NCBI RefSeq assembly: GCF_003217295.1
Contig: NZ_QJTJ01000030.1
Location: forward strand, 1-34,050
DNA from: Ureibacillus chungkukjangi
GTDB lineage: Bacteria > Bacillota > Bacilli > Bacillales_A > Planococcaceae
Reading direction: 5' to 3'
Length of the DNA stretch: 34,050 bases
The notes beneath the pieces were generated by a model. It did no database searches, was not told the origin of the DNA, and saw only the letters and a program-made list of their open reading frames with translations. The translations under genes were made by a program, and so were the position numbers. Positions 32,175 through 34,050 of this stretch are shown here, one piece after another (position 1 is the stretch's first letter; the number at the start of each line of letters is the position of its first letter).

Positions 32175-33559
32175 CTGTGCACCTCCAAAAGTGCCTTCGC
32201 TTTGTTTATCGTCTCTTCATATTCAGATTCAGGAATCGAGTCATAGACAATTCCAGCACCAGCCTGCACAAATGCTTTCTCACCCTTTACAATCATCGTA
32301 CGAATGGCTAATGCTAAATCCATATTTCCACTTGAGGATATATAACCAATTGCCCCGGAATATACGCCACGCTTGAATTGCTCTAATTCATTAATGATTT
32401 GCATCGCTCGAATTTTCGGTGCACCTGATACAGTTCCTGCTGGTAGGCATGCTGTTAAAACATCTAATACATCGGTATCTTCATTTAGCACACCTGTCAC
32501 TTCAGAGACGATATGCATTACATGCTTATACCTCTCGATGTTCATATATTTTGCGACCTCTACTGTTCCAATTTTACTCACCCGACCGATATCATTTCTT
32601 CCTAAATCAACTAGCATTCTATGCTCTGCAATTTCTTTTTCATCATTAATAAGCAATTGCTCAAGCTTGAGGTCCTCCTCCTTAGTCTTTCCTCTTGGCT
32701 TCGTACCCGCTATAGGGTTTGTCGTAACCTTGCGATTCACTACTTTTACCAGGCTTTCTGGCGATGTTCCCAGGATTGAGTAATCTTCAAATTCAAGATA
32801 AAACATATAAGGCGAAGGATTTGAGGTACGTAACTTTCGATATAGTGAAAATGGCTTCCCTGTAAAATCGGCTTTGAATCTTTGAGATAATACGACCTGA
32901 AAGATATCGCCTCGCTCAATATGTGTCTTTGCTTTTTTTACCATTTCGATAAATTGCGATTTTTCAATTGTTGGCTCGAATTTTAAAAATACAGCTGAAT
33001 CTTCAACAAATGTCGACCCTCGCTTAATTTCATCTAGAATTATATTCACATCGTTTTCCATTTCAGCTTCCGCTTTACCACTATTAAATAAATCAATAGC
33101 TACAACGGAAACCTTTTGAGATAGATGATCAAAAACGATAAATGTGTCATAAAAATAAACATGAACATCCGGCATTGCTAGCTCATCTTCGAGTGTTTCA
33201 CCTATCGCTTCATTATAGAAGGCGATGTCATAACCAAAGAAACCAATTGCCCCTCCAAAAAAGGAAAAAGGATAGTCTTTATATTGAAGCGGCAGTAAAC
33301 TACGTAATTTACTTAACACAGCTCCCTCTTCAAATTGCGGCTCTTTATCGTTCGTTTGGTAAGTGTAATTTTCTTTGCTTCCTTTTAATTCGGCTATAGG
33401 ATTTAAGGCGATAAAGGAATATCTACCACTTTCCTCATGCTTTGCAGAGGATTCAAATAACACCTTTCTTGTACCTGTCAGGCTTTCAAAAATAGAAATC
33501 GGCGTCATCATATCACCTTGTATTTCCTTTAAAACATAATCCTTTACTTCAACAGTCAT
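32171..33559 (-). CDS. trpE: Anthranilate synthase component I
   Basis: 462 residues, a chorismate-utilising enzyme. The N-terminal feedback segment is VLFESSAKHEESGRYSFI (the LLES-type Ser region that binds tryptophan in TrpE). The catalytic barrel has RGDIFQVVLSQRF, NPSPYMFYLEF, GTSPESLVKV, the loop TNPIAGTKPRGKT, EHRMLVDLGRNDIGRVS, LPAGTVSGAPKIRAM and GAIGYIS, all intact. It makes anthranilate from chorismate with TrpG. The T-box upstream with a UGG specifier argues for TrpE rather than PabB. The other trp genes are not adjacent. Confidence 0.92.
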   Translation of the reverse strand: MTVEVKDYVLKEIQGDMMTPISIFESLTGTRKVLFESSAKHEESGRYSFIALNPIAELKGSKENYTYQTNDKEPQFEEGAVLSKLRSLLPLQYKDYPFSFFGGAIGFFGYDIAFYNEAIGETLEDELAMPDVHVYFYDTFIVFDHLSQKVSVVAIDLFNSGKAEAEMENDVNIILDEIKRGSTFVEDSAVFLKFEPTIEKSQFIEMVKKAKTHIERGDIFQVVLSQRFKADFTGKPFSLYRKLRTSNPSPYMFYLEFEDYSILGTSPESLVKVVNRKVTTNPIAGTKPRGKTKEEDLKLEQLLINDEKEIAEHRMLVDLGRNDIGRVSKIGTVEVAKYMNIERYKHVMHIVSEVTGVLNEDTDVLDVLTACLPAGTVSGAPKIRAMQIINELEQFKRGVYSGAIGYISSSGNMDLALAIRTMIVKGEKAFVQAGAGIVYDSIPESEYEETINKAKALLEVHR

Positions 33560-33640
33560 CTCCAGCTCTTCCTTTCTATTCTCATCTCAGCTCTACTCTG
33601 CACTTGCAGCACACTTATATAATGTATTTAAACAATATAA

Positions 33641-33856
33641 AAAGGCCCTTCCATCACAAAAGGACGGAAAAGAGCCGTGGTGCCACCTTAATTGACTAAA
33701 GAAAAATACACTTTAGTCCACTTAACTGTTTGTAACGTAACATACGCTAGTACCTACTATTATTTCAATACTAGAAGCTAGAAAGCCCATTCGTACCATG
33801 TCATGCTCTAGCTTCCACCAACCGCTAGCTCTCTAGGCCACTTCATAATACTACTT
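33641..33856 (-). promoter_or_regulatory. Tryptophan T-box leader
   Basis: Reading the minus strand: Stem I runs from about 33856, with CTAGAGAGCTAGCGGTTGGTG and the specifier loop ACGAATGGGCTTTC, whose TGG (plus 33787-33789) is the Trp codon. A Stem III hairpin GGACTAAAG/CTTTAGTC is at about 33696-33722. The T-box AAGGTGGCACCACGG is at 33675-33689, its TGGC pairing with a GCCA tRNA end as in tRNA-Trp. The terminator arm at 33641-33676 ends in TTTTT. Uncharged tRNA-Trp would stabilise the antiterminator and switch on trpE-trpG. Confidence 0.93.
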
Positions 33857-33891
33857 TTTTTCATCATTGCTTTTATTATTTACTTACAAAT

Positions 33892-33920
33892 ATTTTAATA
33901 CAAATTGTTTATCAATTCAA
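33892..33920 (-). promoter_or_regulatory. Putative trp operon promoter
   Basis: TTGAAT (plus 33915-33920) and TAAAAT (plus 33892-33897) on the minus strand with a 17-bp spacer, starting the T-box leader about 30 bp later. It lies 37 bp from the group II intron end. Confidence 0.55.
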
Positions 33921-33956
33921 ATAATTTTAAGATTTTTTTAAAGACATCAGCTGACA

Positions 33957-34050
33957 ATCGAGTAGGAGGCTAGCCATTAGTTGGCTAGCCGACCTCTCAC
34001 ACCACCGTACGTACGGATCCGTATACGGCGGTTCGAAAGTTTTATGGTTT
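33957..34050 (-). mobile_element. Group II intron, 3' end (domains V and VI), partial
   Basis: Domain V at 34001-34032 (minus strand) folds as ACCGCCGTA / TACGGTGGT (9 bp), a 2-nt CG bulge on the 3' side, a TACG/CGTA distal stem and a GATC tetraloop; the CGC triad is in place. Domain VI at 33961-33999 has GGCTAGCC/GGCTAGCC and a lower stem GAGAGG / CCTACTC with a bulged A, the branch point. The predicted 3' splice site is after GAT (33957), with the A seven nucleotides from the end. The rest, including any reverse transcriptase, lies beyond 34050. The terminal loop is GATC instead of the usual GNRA type. Confidence 0.8.

Noticed and set aside
31590-33559. Reading trpE-trpG as pabB-pabA for folate synthesis
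   Set aside because: The leader is a T-box with UGG specifier and the N-terminus has the tryptophan-type ESS segment, both pointing to anthranilate synthase; TrpG may still serve both.
1-34050. CRISPR arrays, tRNA or rRNA genes, or a phage defence locus
   Set aside because: No regularly spaced repeats, cloverleaf-like sequences or rRNA segments were seen, and no recognisable defence genes apart from the transposon cargo exporter.

Overview
The window is AT-rich, with Shine-Dalgarno sites of the AGGAGG type, frequent TTG/GTG starts and dense rho-independent terminators. It carries a Bacillales gene set: a comG competence operon, split gcvPA/gcvPB, a tandem glycine riboswitch, a T-box, and the yqgX/yqgY/yqgS/yqgQ/yqgN/rpmG neighbourhood known from Bacillus subtilis. 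I infer a Bacillales chromosome, perhaps of the Lysinibacillus/Planococcaceae type; the genus cannot be fixed from the sequence.

Layout. 104-862: TauE/SafE-type membrane permease. 898-6609: a decayed Tn7-like transposon with related ends, TnsB-type repeats and a perfect 5-bp duplication ATTGC (893-897 and 6610-6614). Its cargo is a four-gene minus-strand operon (MMPL exporter, OmpR-type response regulator, histidine kinase, small cytochrome-oxidase-like membrane protein), and only a frameshifted, truncated tnsA remains of the transposition genes. 6631-9204: B12-dependent ribonucleotide reductase nrdJ with NrdR-type boxes. 9444-10767: lipM and a divergent membrane rhodanese. 11133-15430: gcvT-gcvPA-gcvPB behind a tandem glycine riboswitch; GcvH, the partner of these enzymes, needs the lipoyl group whose octanoyl precursor LipM supplies. 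15570-19886: comGABCDEFG followed by aroK. 20181-22337: cysteine-bearing HTH regulator, YqgY, YqgX and a DUF2759 protein. 22436-25753: lipoteichoic acid synthase, yqgQ-yqgN and rpmG. 25914-26851: two-gene membrane operon (SwrB/DUF6115-like and a LysM-type MltG fragment protein). 26908-29640: LysR regulator divergent from an MFS exporter and glutathione peroxidase. 29734-31132: ECF sigma factor broken by a stop codon, plus its putative membrane anti-sigma partner. 31207-31563: DUF5071-like protein. 31590-33860: trpE-trpG under a tryptophan T-box. 33957-34050: 3' end of a group II intron that continues beyond the window.

The most interesting object is the Tn7-like element. It sits inside what was a shared terminator between the permease and nrdJ, with its tnsA-side end 16 nt past the nrdJ stop codon. 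This geometry parallels Tn7 downstream of glmS and suggests the 3' end of nrdJ as a chromosomal attachment site. Two other genome-decay or invasion events stand out: the nonsense codon in the sigma factor, and the group II intron landing just upstream of the trp promoter.
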